A DNA stretch of 64,000 bases from Sacculina carcini. Its lineage: Eukaryota > Arthropoda > Thecostraca > Sacculinidae. The notes under the pieces were generated by a model, which did not search any database, had not been told where the DNA came from, and saw only the letters and a list, made by a program, of their open reading frames with translations. This document shows positions 17,274 to 27,670 of the stretch, in pieces (the first letter of the stretch is position 1; each line of letters starts with the position of its first letter). The position numbers and the translations under genes were made by a program. The stretch covers positions 4,284,735 to 4,348,734 of the forward strand of contig OU696579.1 in assembly GCA_916048095.2 (NCBI GenBank), written 5' to 3'.

Positions 17274-19358
17274 ATGCCACCAGACCTCTTGGAGAGATTC
17301 ATGAAAGGAGAGCATGTCACCCGTCATACCCCAGGTGTATGGAACGGAATGTGGACGGACATGATGATCGAGACAACGTTCATGCGGTATGGAAAAGGAC
17401 CCAATGGTATTATTGGCATCACACTCAAACCAAACACGCTGAGGACCTGGGCCTTAAGTCTCCATACTTGTAGTGTACTAGCCAAAGACGTCTGTGATAT
17501 GACCTCACATGACCAACATCAGCACCTTCACAAGGAAGAGATGAAAGCTCGGATGGCATCAGATGCTGTGGACCGCAAGAAGATCAGAGAGAAATTACAA
17601 GGCTCTATTGATTCACTTGATCCATCCTCACACTCACATGGTGATCTTGTCCACGTTGTGAGCGGTAGAATAACAACTGACCGAACAGTGAACGTTCATC
17701 AATCAGTATCAATAGGAACGATGATGATGAAGCAATATGAAAGCACATGGCCTGACGGCTTCCATGATACGCTTCCCAAGAAAGTGCATACACTAGCAAT
17801 CACCAAGAAGCACATCCAAGTTGGCAAAACGAAGGTACATGACACCAATTTGATATATTCACGCATCATTTATCTGCATGCTTCTGGTCGAGAGATGAAC
17901 CTAAATGAGGTTCTGATGTATGAGCTGTCACCGATTCCTACTTCGATGTTCACTGACAATGGCGAGATGAGATTAGCAAAAAATAAATCAACACTCAAAA
18001 ACATGCTGAAAGTTGAGATAACTGGACGATCTGCACCCAAAGCGAACATTGTGATCATTGATGGCTCAGCTGTATTGTGGGTGATTCACTGGCCAACACA
18101 AGGAACAAACAAAGAATTCATTGACAATGTTGTATCATACGTAACAACCAAGATGAAAGAGGCTGACGTGTACCTGATATTTGACCGAGACGAAACTTAC
18201 AGCACCAAAGGAGTCACTCGTACTGCAAGAGGGAAGGAGGCAAGCAGACACCACCATTTGTCGCTGTCAACACAACTGCCTTCTCAGAAAGTGGTGCTGA
18301 CAGTATCATACAATAAAGTACAGCTCATTGCTCTGATTGTAGACGCACTACAGACACAGAAAGACCGCATAGGATTGACCAATCACAAACTAGTTGTCAC
18401 AGCGCCAGATCCAGTACCAGTAGAAATAAGCCATGACATGACCATCCATCGAGCAGATCTGCGCAACACTCAGGAAAAGGATGATGTCATTAAAATACAC
18501 CAGCTATTGTGTATTCTTGACAGCACAAGAGAGGGCAACAACAGTGTCAGCGTCATTTCAGATGACACTGATGTGTTCGTCTTGTTGGTCCACTTTTATC
18601 ATGAACGAAACCTCACTTGTAACTTGACGATGGAAGCTACATCCAAAGAAAGGAAGTCCATTGACATACAGGCAACTGCACATCGCCATAAAGACATCGC
18701 TGGCCAGCTGTTAGGTGGCCATGCATTGTCAGGTTGCGACACAGTAGCTCAGTTATGGGGCATCGGAAAAACCAAAGTTGTGAAAGTTCTTCAGGCAGGT
18801 CATCAGTTGTTAGAACTTGGGAATACGACTGCCGCACTAGCTGATGTAATCCAAGACTTCACCACATTCATAGCTGCTTGCTATAGGCATGTAGAAGCCG
18901 TGACGATGACCGATGTACGATTCAATATGTGGAAAGTGAAAACAGCAAATGCAAACATTGTTTCTGCACCAAAGCTCATATCTCTCCCTCCGACCAATGA
19001 ATCGTTCCATCAGAATGTTCTAAGAGCCCACTTGCAGTGCTGTATTTGGAAGCATGCTGCGGAACCAAACCCACCAGAGATTTATCCGACCATGCATGGA
19101 TGGCACCGAGATACCGTCAACAAAACGCTACAACCCACTATGCTTCCGCCCAATACCTCTGCGGCACCTAAGGCCATTCTCAAACTGATCAAATGCACTT
19201 GTGAAAACTGCAAGTCAGCCAGATGCTCTTGCTCTTCTGCAATGCTTCCATGCACAATATTTTGCAGTTGTGAAGGTGGATTGTATTGCTGCAATGAGCA
19301 CACCAGAACAGTTGTCGAAAATGATGATGACGACGATGATGGAAACAAAGCTTCTTAG
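17274..19358 (+). CDS. Transposon protein: DDE-like segment, PIN/FEN1-type nuclease and Cys-rich C-terminus
   Basis: 694 codons from the first Met; coding similarity continues upstream in the same frame. Residues about 21-60 (GVWNGMWTDMMIETTFMRYG) resemble the last acidic block of a transposase. Residues 258-500 look like an XPG/FEN1-family 5' nuclease: IVIIDGSAVLW with D263, DVYLIFDRDE with D304, an acidic EKDDVI at 401-406, VISDDTDVFVL with D430/D431/D433, and GCDTVAQLWGIGKTKVVKVL with GCD at 487-489 and a helix-hairpin-helix-like GIGKTK. Residues about 646-680 form a CXC-like cluster (CTCENCKSARCSCSS), then an Asp run. It likely cuts flap or junction DNA during transposition. Not a host gene: it is bounded by the inverted arms. 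Confidence 0.7.
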   Translation: MPPDLLERFMKGEHVTRHTPGVWNGMWTDMMIETTFMRYGKGPNGIIGITLKPNTLRTWALSLHTCSVLAKDVCDMTSHDQHQHLHKEEMKARMASDAVDRKKIREKLQGSIDSLDPSSHSHGDLVHVVSGRITTDRTVNVHQSVSIGTMMMKQYESTWPDGFHDTLPKKVHTLAITKKHIQVGKTKVHDTNLIYSRIIYLHASGREMNLNEVLMYELSPIPTSMFTDNGEMRLAKNKSTLKNMLKVEITGRSAPKANIVIIDGSAVLWVIHWPTQGTNKEFIDNVVSYVTTKMKEADVYLIFDRDETYSTKGVTRTARGKEASRHHHLSLSTQLPSQKVVLTVSYNKVQLIALIVDALQTQKDRIGLTNHKLVVTAPDPVPVEISHDMTIHRADLRNTQEKDDVIKIHQLLCILDSTREGNNSVSVISDDTDVFVLLVHFYHERNLTCNLTMEATSKERKSIDIQATAHRHKDIAGQLLGGHALSGCDTVAQLWGIGKTKVVKVLQAGHQLLELGNTTAALADVIQDFTTFIAACYRHVEAVTMTDVRFNMWKVKTANANIVSAPKLISLPPTNESFHQNVLRAHLQCCIWKHAAEPNPPEIYPTMHGWHRDTVNKTLQPTMLPPNTSAAPKAILKLIKCTCENCKSARCSCSSAMLPCTIFCSCEGGLYCCNEHTRTVVENDDDDDDGNKAS

Positions 19359-19850
19359 ACTTTAGATATTGTATATTATTTTTAGATCCTTCATACAGTC
19401 TCTATGGTGTTTGTCACCAACGTTTCTGATGTTCATATAATGTCTAATATCCCTATTATACTGATTTTCAGTTAAATGCATCATAAATAAGATCAAATAT
19501 ATAATTCAGAAAAAAATAATTTTTGTATTTGGTGTTTTGGGATAGAATGACAATTTTTGGCTATGAAGACTATTTCAGATCATGACAATAATGTATCCAT
19601 TGGATTCCTCATGTTTGAAAACATTCAATTTGATACCAAAATTGTATTTATATCAGCTATATTGGTGAAGATATGAATATTTTCGTTTTTCGCATATCGC
19701 GGAAAAGGGGGGGTATCGGGTACCATAAAAATCAACGATTTTCAGAAAACGCCCAAATGTGCCAGCTTGGCACCCTCTGGTTTTGGATTCTACAATGTCT
19801 GGGGGTACCAAATCCATCGAAACCCTTCATGGGACCTCTACTGCAAGGTT
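19243..19850. repeat. Right terminal inverted repeat (long arm)
   Basis: About 608-bp partner of 16459-17063. It includes the last about 37 codons and the 3' flank of the nuclease ORF. Confidence 0.85.
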
Positions 19851-19933
19851 GTCTCACACATCCGCCGGACTACAGTGTGTGTGAAGCGTGCGGCGGTTTT
19901 GCGTTGTGTTGAAATGGGATTTACGGCGGTCGC

Positions 19934-20021
19934 GGTGGTTTATTGAGTGGTTCGTTCACTCACGGGTTATTGTTACCGGTGGTTTATTGAGTCGTTTGTT
20001 CACTCACGGGTTACTGTTATC
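19934..20021. repeat. 44-bp tandem repeat, two units
   Basis: Unit begins GGTGGTTTATTGAGT and ends GGGTTAYTGTTAYC; two adjacent copies with four differences. Confidence 0.8.
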
Positions 20022-20216
20022 TTTTGTTATTATCCAAGTATTTATATTCGTTCAGTCATTCCGAGTTTATTCGAGACTGTAATTACACGTTTCTTAATTT
20101 CTGGTTGTCGATCTACCGAGACATGACGGAGAACGAAGCAACAATGACGGTTGCGGGGAATGCGGAACTACACACACATTTGAGAAGAAATTGGTCAAGT
20201 TCAGTACACATGTCTG

Positions 20217-20892
20217 TTATATTATGTTGATGTTACACTGATCTATGTACTGAAGCACCGCGCTTACTATTGGTTGATTATCCCCCAATACATTTTCAAT
20301 TGTAAGATTAATATTGTTGCATTTACAGTAATCGATTAATGATTCTCTCTGTTGGTTGTACCTGGTGCATTCGATTATAATATGTTCAACATCGTTAGTC
20401 TTGTTGCAAACATGACAGTGCGGCGCAGCTCCATTTAGTATCAATTCTTTATATGAAATACTAGTATGTCGTGTTCTTAATCTTGCCAATATTACCTCTT
20501 TTTTGTCGACTTTTAAAGTCACTACTGCTCCAATGCTTAAATTCGTGTTTGATACACCTGAGCTTATTGTTGTCACTTGCCCTCCAGTTTCTCTGTAAGT
20601 ATTTGTTAAATTGTGTTTTTAGAAACGCATAATAGTCCTCTCTTGTGATTCCTATATTAACGGGCCGATGTGATAGCGCATTTTTAGCCATTTCATTACC
20701 TTTGATACCTACGTGTCCCGGTACCCACAGTATCATAACTTCACTTTCTGCTGTTAGACTGCTGGCTATTTTGTGTATTGAGGCTATATGTGGATTATTC
20801 GTATCATACATTCTTTCTATGCATTCAACAACACTGCGTGAATCTGTGCATATGATTGCCTTCGCGTAGTTCGATTTTTTCACATATTGCAT
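20217..20892 (-). pseudogene. LINE remnant: RNase H domain and C-terminal zinc knuckle
   Basis: The minus strand reads RNase H (AIICTDSRSVVECIE; ILWVPGHVGIKGNEMAKNAL with the WVPGH motif) and then, in a shifted frame, EVILARLRTRHTSISY and CHVCNKTNDVEHIIIEC. RNase H followed by a C-x2-C-x8-H-x4-C ending is typical of I-like LINEs (I, Nimb, Ingi, R1-related). At least one frameshift lies near 20575. Only the 3' end of the element is present. Confidence 0.8.
20541..20652. repeat. 112-bp direct repeat, copy 1
   Basis: Nearly identical to 20891-21002 (about two differences); lies within the RNase H LINE remnant. Confidence 0.9.
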
Positions 20893-21002
20893 TCGTGTTT
20901 GATACGCCTGAGCTTATTGTTGTCAATTGCCCTCCAGTTTCTCTGTAAGTATTTGTTAAATTGTGTTTTTAGAAACGCATAATAGTCCTCTCTTGTGATT
21001 CC
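20891..21002. repeat. 112-bp direct repeat, copy 2
   Basis: Second copy of 20541-20652, 350 bp away, abutting the upstream end of the RNase H fragment. It is a local duplication rather than a terminal repeat. Confidence 0.9.
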
Positions 21003-21339
21003 GAAAAAAAGCCCACCCGGGGCATGAAAATCCATCCGGGGCATGAAAAGCCTCTGATGTTTTGTAAGTTGTTTGAACAGTGACTGGGCAACGGGCGAGG
21101 GGTACGTAGCGAGTTGTGTGGGTGTCTGAACACAGTTGTGCGTTGTGAGTGGGTGGCATTTCTGATGCGTATTTCAACTTGACGTGAATTATCTCACCGA
21201 GTCTCTGAGCAAATATGCGTTCATAATATCAATGCAGCAATAGAGGCGAGCGTATTATTATTATTATTATTATTATTAATTACAGGCAAATCCAGTAGCA
21301 TGGTAAGAGTGCAAGCACTATTACCACCCTAAGGTGGCC
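21003..21339. other. Unassigned DNA with (ATT)n
   Basis: A short CATCCGGGGCATGAAAA tandem at about 21015-21050 and (ATT)n at about 21251-21277. No gene. Confidence 0.5.
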
Positions 21340-21663
21340 TGTATAACGGCGCGAACGCAAATGAACAATGTATTAAATGCAAGACACAAACAAACGCGAA
21401 AACACTCGATGGCCCGCAGGGCTCACGCTCAATACACCTCGCCCGTACACGCAATCACATACACACAAACCCCACTCGACCGCACCTCCCCGTCCGCCTC
21501 TCACAACGATACCGCTCACCGCACGCTCTGCAACCGACGAGCCAGTCTCCCGCCACGCAATCTCCGCCAATCAGAGCATAGCTCACCTCTTACGTCACTC
21601 GCGCGATCGCAGCGACACTCGGCTGACGCAACAACAGCCAGTCAATGATCATCACCACACACA
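21340..21663 (-). repeat. 3' LTR of element E
   Basis: 324 bp. In element orientation it starts TGTGTGTGG and ends GTTATACA. Confidence 0.92.
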
Positions 21664-21676
21664 TTCCCCCCTGATT

Positions 21677-22648
21677 CTAAGAATCACTACCAATAGACGT
21701 ATCAGCAGCATCATCAGCGTAAACTTCATAGTCTTGCAGTCTTGCAGGAGGCTGTATTTGTCTCCTCGGTCTAGTCACACCCTGTGAGACAACCTGGCTC
21801 TCAGCTGGCGTCGAAGTTATCGCTCTCACGTCGATATGCACCGGTGGCTCCTCCTCATCTGCAATACTTTCAGTGACATGTCCAGTAGGCCTCTCATCCT
21901 CCTCCACACGGGGCCGCAAGTCCGTGACGTGCCGATTGAGTCCGTCAACTTCCACTACAAGATCAGAGATAACCCCAGTGACTATGCCTTTTTGACTGAG
22001 GACATCGCACCTGTCCCCTGGCCGCCTGACCCAAACAGCGTCGCCGACGTTGAAGTTCTTGTTTCTGCGTGGCCCGTCCTTTGCTCCATTCTCGTCCCGC
22101 ATTCTAATTCGGTATCGATACAGCAAGTCCACTGGTCGGCGCTGCACTCCGTCTCCTCTGGGTGTCATGTTGTACAGCGAGACAGCTTCCCGAATACTAC
22201 ACTGCTTCCTTGCTGCAATCGTTTTGATAGTGCGATGGCATCTCTCAACGATGCCGTTGCCTTCAGGCCTGTACGCACATCTAAACCGAATTTTCACTCC
22301 CCACTTTCTCATGATCTCAAGAAACGGTCTCCCTCGGAACGAGGTGTCATTATCCAGTAAAATTTCCCCAGGTGGTCCACGTTCACAGAAGACACTGTCA
22401 AATACATTGGCGACTTCATCACTATTCCGCGAATGTACTCTCCTCCACACAGCGAAACGAGAAGGTCCACAGTCTATTATTGAAACGTACAAGTCACGTC
22501 CAACATGTGTGAAGTCGGCCGCCAGCCGATCCCATACACCCTTCACACTGAGCGAACCTTTTTTCCATTTTAAGGTCGGAGGACAAATGGAATTACAGAC
22601 ATCACATGCTCTGACTACTTCAGCGATCTGGCGTCGAGTTGAGGCCAA
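21677..22648 (-). pseudogene. Element E integrase, fused after an internal deletion
   Basis: 323 codons. The zinc-finger end (ACDVCN), catalytic core (AADFTHVG, LLDNDTSFRG, GNGIVERCHR) and C-terminal chromatin/DNA-binding part (VGDAVWVRRPGDRCDVL) are all present. The HH half of the HHCC finger and everything back to the RT fingers are missing. The frame differs from the RT frame across the joint near 22640, so it would not be made as part of Pol. Confidence 0.85.
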
Positions 22649-23573
22649 ATCCCAGGCGCGTTAGACAATACAGCACGCCCTCGTACATCACAGTTTGGAA
22701 AGGCCACAAGGATTTGTCGACGGCAACTTGCAAGTACGCTTTAGTCAGGTCCATGATGAACAGATTGTCACCTTTTCTCCTCCAACTCTTCAACTTATCC
22801 TGACACACGTCTGCTTCCGCCGTATATGAGTCAATGTATTGATTAAGTTCGCGGAAGTCGAGAACTGGCCGCACTTTCTCTTTGTTTTTCTGTCGGACAG
22901 CCATGAGAGGTAGCAGACAACGAGCCCGTCCGTGTTCTTCCTCATCATACGGAACCAGCCACCCATTACGTATCCACAGCTGAACCTCTTTGTTGAAGGA
23001 TTCGCGCGACTCTTTCGGCACTTTGTACTGCGCAATACGATTGCGAAAAGCATCTGGTTCTTTGTTGTCACGCCACCTCCATTTGCACATCCATCTCTTG
23101 ATTAGCGAATTGAACTCTATGAAGTGTCCCGGTTTTTCTTCTCGAAGCATCTGAGCTGCAGCACAGCACTGTCCATCAACATTATCCTCACACAGCGTCA
23201 CTTCACCATCTACTACTCGAACACCACCCATCGCATTGATGGCACTCATCCCCAGCACGGCATCAAAACCAAGCGGTTTCTCGTATACGACCAGCATCTT
23301 CACCGCAGCCTTGCGATTACCTGATTTAAGACAACATACTGCCACTCCAACACATGTGAATTCACCTCCTCCCAGCGTTTCAATTGAAGTCTTCTCATTA
23401 TTCCACGTTTTGCAAACTACGTCAGAAACAATGCAGCAGCTACATCCCGTATCAATGAGCACTGAACATTCGCGATTGTCTATTGAAACGCGTGTTGACG
23501 GAAGCACCTTATTTACATACGCGGAGGGAGCACAGGCGCCGATGTACTCTCTCCTCTGGCGTTTCCCGGACAA
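22620..23573 (-). pseudogene. Element E protease and truncated reverse transcriptase
   Basis: 317 codons. Aspartic protease CSVLIDTGCSCCIVS at about residues 37-51; RT fingers (RPVLDFRELNQYID, NLFIMDLTKAYLQV) up to CLTRLGFGLN, where the deletion joint to integrase occurs. The YxDD palm is absent, so it cannot polymerise. It overlaps Gag by 61 bases in the -1 frame. Confidence 0.85.
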
Positions 23574-24286
23574 TCACGAGACAGGTGGCCTACCTTGGAG
23601 CATTTGAAGCACGATCTTCTTGGGCATTGTCTGCTGAAATGACCCACTTCATTGCACGTATAACATCTGTTCCCAGTCCTAGATGTGGTCGACATTCGTG
23701 CAGCAAAACAGCTCTCATCCCTTGACTGATTCATTGCTCCTTCTTTGCGTTGCAGGGCCATCCGCGCTCTAACCACGACGTCGTTTAGAGTGAGCTTATC
23801 GGCGGCTGCACCCGTTTGAATCATTGTCGCTATATCGCTCGGTAATCCCGTTACAAAGGCACACTCAAGCAATTCATCACTAACCCCGCCGAAAGAGTCT
23901 GCCAACACTTTCAAACTGGACAGAAATACATCTACCGATTCACCTGTGTTCAATCGACGATTTCTGAAGCGCTCGAACGCCAATTATTTATCTATGCCAA
24001 AAGCACCATACAGCGCGGCTCGAGTCCGTTCAACACTTCGCCTATCTTCAGCCGATAAATGCGACCACACGTGGAATGCACCCTTAGTCAGTCGTAGGGG
24101 CATCACGCTCATGACTGGTACACACTTCAACTCACACAGCATCACCGCCCGATTCCACCACTCTACGACATCGCCGGTGCCGTCAAACTCTGGCACGAGC
24201 CGGACATCGAAACTGCCTGCTGGCGACACTGCTGTCTGCGCGATATCCGCATTGGTCGCAGATACTGCTTCTTGGGGCGAAAACAT
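23513..24286 (-). pseudogene. gag: Element E Gag with one in-frame stop
   Basis: Starts MFSPQEAV about 35 nt after the 5' LTR. A capsid-like region (EFDGTGDVVEWWNRAVML) is followed by one in-frame TAA at 23984-23986 and then the same frame continues with FERFRNRRLNTGESVDVFL. Two CCHC knuckles near the C-terminus (CYTCNEVGHFSRQC and CFKCSKVGHLSRDC) bind RNA. The single stop makes this copy defective for full-length Gag. Confidence 0.85.
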
Positions 24287-24308
24287 TCCGGCTATGCGAA
24301 TGACGCGT

Positions 24309-24320
24309 GGCCGGTTAGCT
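24309..24320 (-). other. Atypical primer site: complement of the tRNA-Ile 5' end
   Basis: Directly abutting the 5' LTR the minus strand reads AGCTAACCGGCC, the exact complement of GGCCGGTTAGCT, nucleotides 1-12 of animal tRNA-Ile(AAU). Conventional primer sites match the 3' end (TGG...). Element C shows the same arrangement with tRNA-Phe. Confidence 0.55.
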
Positions 24321-24644
24321 TGTATAACGGCGCGAACGCAAATGAACAATGTATTAAATGCAAGACACAAACAAACGCGAAAACACTCGATGGCCCGCAG
24401 GGCTCACGCTCAATACACCTCGCCCGTACACGCAATCACATACACACAAACCCCACTCGACCGCACCTCCCCGTCCGCCTCTCACAACGATACCGCTCAC
24501 CGCACGCTCTGCAACCGACGAGCCAGTCTCCCGCCACGCAATCTCCGCCAATCAGAGAATAGCTCACCTCTTACGTCACTCGCGCGATCGCAGCGACACT
24601 CGGCTGACGTAACAACAGCCAGTCAATGATCATCACCACACACA
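24321..24644 (-). repeat. 5' LTR of element E
   Basis: 324-bp partner of 21340-21663. Confidence 0.92.
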
Positions 24645-25075
24645 GGCCCCATGTACCGGAAGCGCCCAAAAGATTTAGAGAGAAAGAGAGTTCGAAAAGA
24701 AAAAAGTCTAGAAAGAGAGTGGGAAAGAAAATAATAAATAAATAACAATAAATAATAAACCATCATCCGATAACAATCCATAATGTCACTCCGCCCACGT
24801 TCCTCAATAAATAATAACAATCATCAATAAATATGTGATTAGGTAAATAACAGCCATCAATAAATAAGAATAAATATTAATAAATAAGTAATAAATAACA
24901 ATCAAGAACAATAAATATGACTCAATAAGAAACCTCCAACAATAAATATAAATATGATTCAATAAGTAACAACAACACAAATAAATATGTGGCGTAGGCC
25001 ACATCGGGCAGCGTGTCGGAGAACACGATCTTATCAGGATTGAAATACAGCAAATCCTACACTAGTAGTTCTAGT
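24645..25075. other. AATAAATA-rich DNA, possibly a variant LTR
   Basis: Many AATAAATA-like units between 24730 and 24990. The stretch from TGTACCGG (24652) to ACACAACA (25130) could be one LTR of about 480 bp, since its last 55 bases match the end of the Q LTR at 39232; the rest does not match. Confidence 0.45.
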
Positions 25076-25189
25076 GTAATAAAATCACCGTTTTATTATA
25101 CAGTGTTTCATTCAACGAGAAGACACAACAGAAAATTGGCGCAGCCGACAGGATCCTCCAGTGTTATTGGTGTGATTTATTGTGATACA

Positions 25190-25961
25190 ATGGCGGAGAC
25201 ACTGGCACTGATTGAACTGTTGAAGCATCAGCAACAGCAGTATCAACAGCCACTGGAGCAGCAAATGTTGCTGCAACAACAAAAGCAGCAGCAGTATCAA
25301 CAGCAGCAGCAGCAGCATCAACAACAACAGCAGCAGCATCAACAACAGCAGCAACAGTATCAACAACAGCAGCAACAGTATCAACAACAGCAGCAGCAGC
25401 TAGAGCAACTGCACCGACAGGAGATAGCTCGATTTGACCATCTCGTGCAGCATTTTTCATCAGCGGCGACAATATCGAACACTTCACCTGCTGCCATGTA
25501 CTTTCTAACATTGTCTGACTTCGATACAAGTAAGGAACTGTGGTCAGATTACTATGCGCGATTTTGCACTTTTCTCGGAGCAAATTCAATTTCTGAAAAG
25601 AAGCAAGCACAAGTATTCTTGACCAGTCAAACATCTGAAACGTACAAACTACTTGTAAACTTTTTGGAGCAACAATTGCCGCCGAAAAACATCAATAACC
25701 TAACAATGGATGAGATCGAAGGCTACATGAATGATCAGTTTGATCCGCGACGTTTCATTGTGCGGAAAAGATTCAAGTTTTGGAGCGACATTCAGCGACG
25801 AGCTGGAGAAAATGTCAATGAACTCGCAGCACGTATACGCCAGGACGCGGCTACATGCGACTTTCCATCAATCCATAACCCACAGGATGAAGCGCTCAGA
25901 ACTCACTTCATATGTTCTGTAAAAAACGAGGCCGTGCTCAAAGCTCTGTTTAAAGTCAAAG
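25190..25961 (+). pseudogene. gag: Element Q Gag 5' part with polyglutamine tract
   Basis: Begins MAETLALIELLKHQQQQ and carries about 60 Gln-rich residues encoded by CAG/CAA repeats, then LSDFDTSKELWSDYYARF and FDPRRFIVRKRFKFWSDIQ, a capsid domain of the Mag-clade (K02A2.6-like) type. It is cut at KALFKVK, where element C's LTR starts. The frame runs on into C sequence to 26113 without meaning. The polyQ length differs between copies, as expected for repeat slippage. Confidence 0.82.
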
Positions 25962-26455
25962 TGTGGTTTAGATTATGCGTGTGTCGCTTATGTGTATTGT
26001 ATCATTCATGTGTATTGATATGTGTATGCGTGTCTGTGTGTTGTGTCTGTATACTTGACCCTGAACAGCTGTATGCGGCGCTGACTCAGTGTTTCGAAGT
26101 GATGTGGAGATAGTGAGGGCTTGGGCTGTAGTGGTGGCGAGTTGGTACGGGCAGTGTGTTGATGGGATTGGTGTGTGTTGGTGTGGATGTTGGTTGCTGG
26201 TGTTTCCGCGTTACGGTGAGACTGTAGCTTGTTGTATTGTGCGTGTTGGAGTCTGTATAGTTTATTTTACCCGAATTCATTGCTGATTCATTAATATATG
26301 CCATCGCCATAATTTATCGCCTTTACAACCTATTTCGGCCCGAAAAATGTCTGCGAGCATTAAAATAGGCGATATTCGTTGCTTTGATGGAACTGGTGAT
26401 GTGTTTAGTGGATATCGAAAATCAAACTGGTAGCTGAATTGAAAGAAATCAAAGA
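25962..26455 (+). mobile_element. Element C fragment: LTR and gag start inside Q
   Basis: The LTR is about 25962-26327 (TGTGGTTT...TTTACA), followed by ACCTATTTCGGC and the gag start MSASIKIGDIRCFDGTGDV at 26347. It breaks off near 26455 and joins Q Gag at 26507. The matching, longer copy lies at 35926-38229 on the minus strand. Confidence 0.75.
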
Positions 26456-26506
26456 CTTTTGTACCTAGACTTTTGTAGACTTTTGACTTTTGTAGCCACT
26501 GGAGCA

Positions 26507-27670
26507 GTAAATGTTGCTGCAACAACAACAGCAGCAACAGTATCAACAACAACAGCAGCAACATCTAGCAACAACAGCAGCAACATCAACAACAACAGCA
26601 GCAACATCAACAATAACAGCAGCAACATCAACAACAACAGCAGCAACATCAACAATAACAGCAGCAACATCAACAACAACAGCAGCAACAACTAGAGCAA
26701 CAGCAGCAACAGTATCAACAACAACAGCAGCTAGAGAAACAGCATCGACAGGAGATAGCTCGATTCGAGCATCTCGTGCAGAATTTGTCATCAGCGGCGA
26801 CAATATAATACTCTCCAACATTATCTGCCTTCGATACAAGTAAGGAGCTGTGGTCAGATTAGTATGCGCGATTTTGCACTTTTCTCGGAGCAAATTCAAT
26901 TTCTGAAAAGAAGAAAGCACAAGTATTCTTGACCAGTCAAACATCTGAAACGTACAAACTACTTGTAAATTCTTCGGAGCAACAATTGCCGCCGAAAAAC
27001 ATCAATAACCCAACAATGGATGAGATAGAAGGCTACATGAATGATCAGTTTGATCCGCGACGTTTCATTGTGCGGAAAAGATTCAAGTTTTGGAGCGACC
27101 TTCAGCGACGAGCTGGAGAAAATGTCAATGAATTCGCAGCACGTATACGCCAGAACGCGGCTACATGCGACTTTCCATCAATCCAGAACCCGCAGGATGA
27201 AGCGCTCAGAACCCGCTTCATATGTTCTGTAAAAAACGAGGCCGTGCTCATAGCTCTGTTTAAAATCAAAGATAACGATCTGACATTCACTCGTGCAGCT
27301 CAAATAGCAGATGAAACAGAAGATGCAGCCAAAGTGGCTGAAGAGACTGTTTACGGCTTATCACTAGCGGTCGTCAACAAGGTGAATGACAAGAGCTATA
27401 CACAAAACAGCAAAAAAGAGTAACAATGGCCAAAACAAGTGATCGTGACACTTGTTATCGCTGTTGTCAATAAAAATCACAGGAGCTCACAATGTCGGTT
27501 CAAAAAGTGTCTGCAACTTCTGCAACGTGAATGGCCATCTCGAAAAAGTATGTTTTAAGAAAGCCAAGTCAGACGTCAAAGACCGTCAGAAAAAAGTGCA
27601 CTGTGTGACGGTCGATGTCAAACTGTCGTCAAATACAGACGATTATCCAAAATTGGAAGTGCCGATGTAA
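26507..27670 (+). pseudogene. gag: Element Q Gag, second stretch
   Basis: Starts inside the Gln tract (CTGGAGCAGTAAATG) with several frame changes, then reads clean capsid from 26929 (TSQTSETYKLLVN, FDPRRFIVRKRFKFW) to YTQNSKKE at 27420, and after a break the CCHC-type region (VCNFCNVNGHLEKVC) and DYPKLEVPM. It overlaps in content with the first stretch, so it is not one interrupted gag. Confidence 0.8.

Larger units (their letters stand above)
16459..19850 (+). mobile_element. DNA transposon with about 600-bp terminal inverted repeats and a FEN1/XPG-like nuclease ORF
   Basis: The left arm 16459-17063 is the reverse complement of 19243-19850 with few differences (for example the block ending TTGCAGTAGAGGTCCCATG). 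The inner edge of each arm lies inside the coding sequence for the protein C-terminus, so the left arm carries an inverted copy of the last about 37 codons. Between the arms lie a broken transposase-like N-terminal part and an open 694-codon frame. The domain mix (DDE-like region, XPG-type nuclease, CXC-like Cys cluster) recalls Academ-type transposons; that superfamily name is an inference from memory. No clear target-site duplication seen. Confidence 0.75.
21340..24644 (-). mobile_element. Internally deleted Ty3/Gypsy element (element E)
   Basis: Two 324-bp LTRs (21340-21663, 24321-24644) differ at about two bases and are flanked by GGCC (21336-21339, 24645-24648). The 3.3-kb element keeps Gag, protease, the RT N-terminus and integrase but has lost the RT palm and RNase H, so it is non-autonomous. 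Pol lies -1 relative to Gag. A purine tract (AGGGGGGAA) precedes the 3' LTR. The sequence abutting the 5' LTR is complementary to the 5' end of tRNA-Ile. Confidence 0.9.

Noticed and set aside
17274..19358. Host single-exon gene
   Set aside because: It is enclosed by long inverted repeats that include its own 3' end, and its domain mix is transposon-like.
24354..24551. Frames repeated identically at 21373 and 24354
   Set aside because: They are within the two LTRs of element E and not genes.
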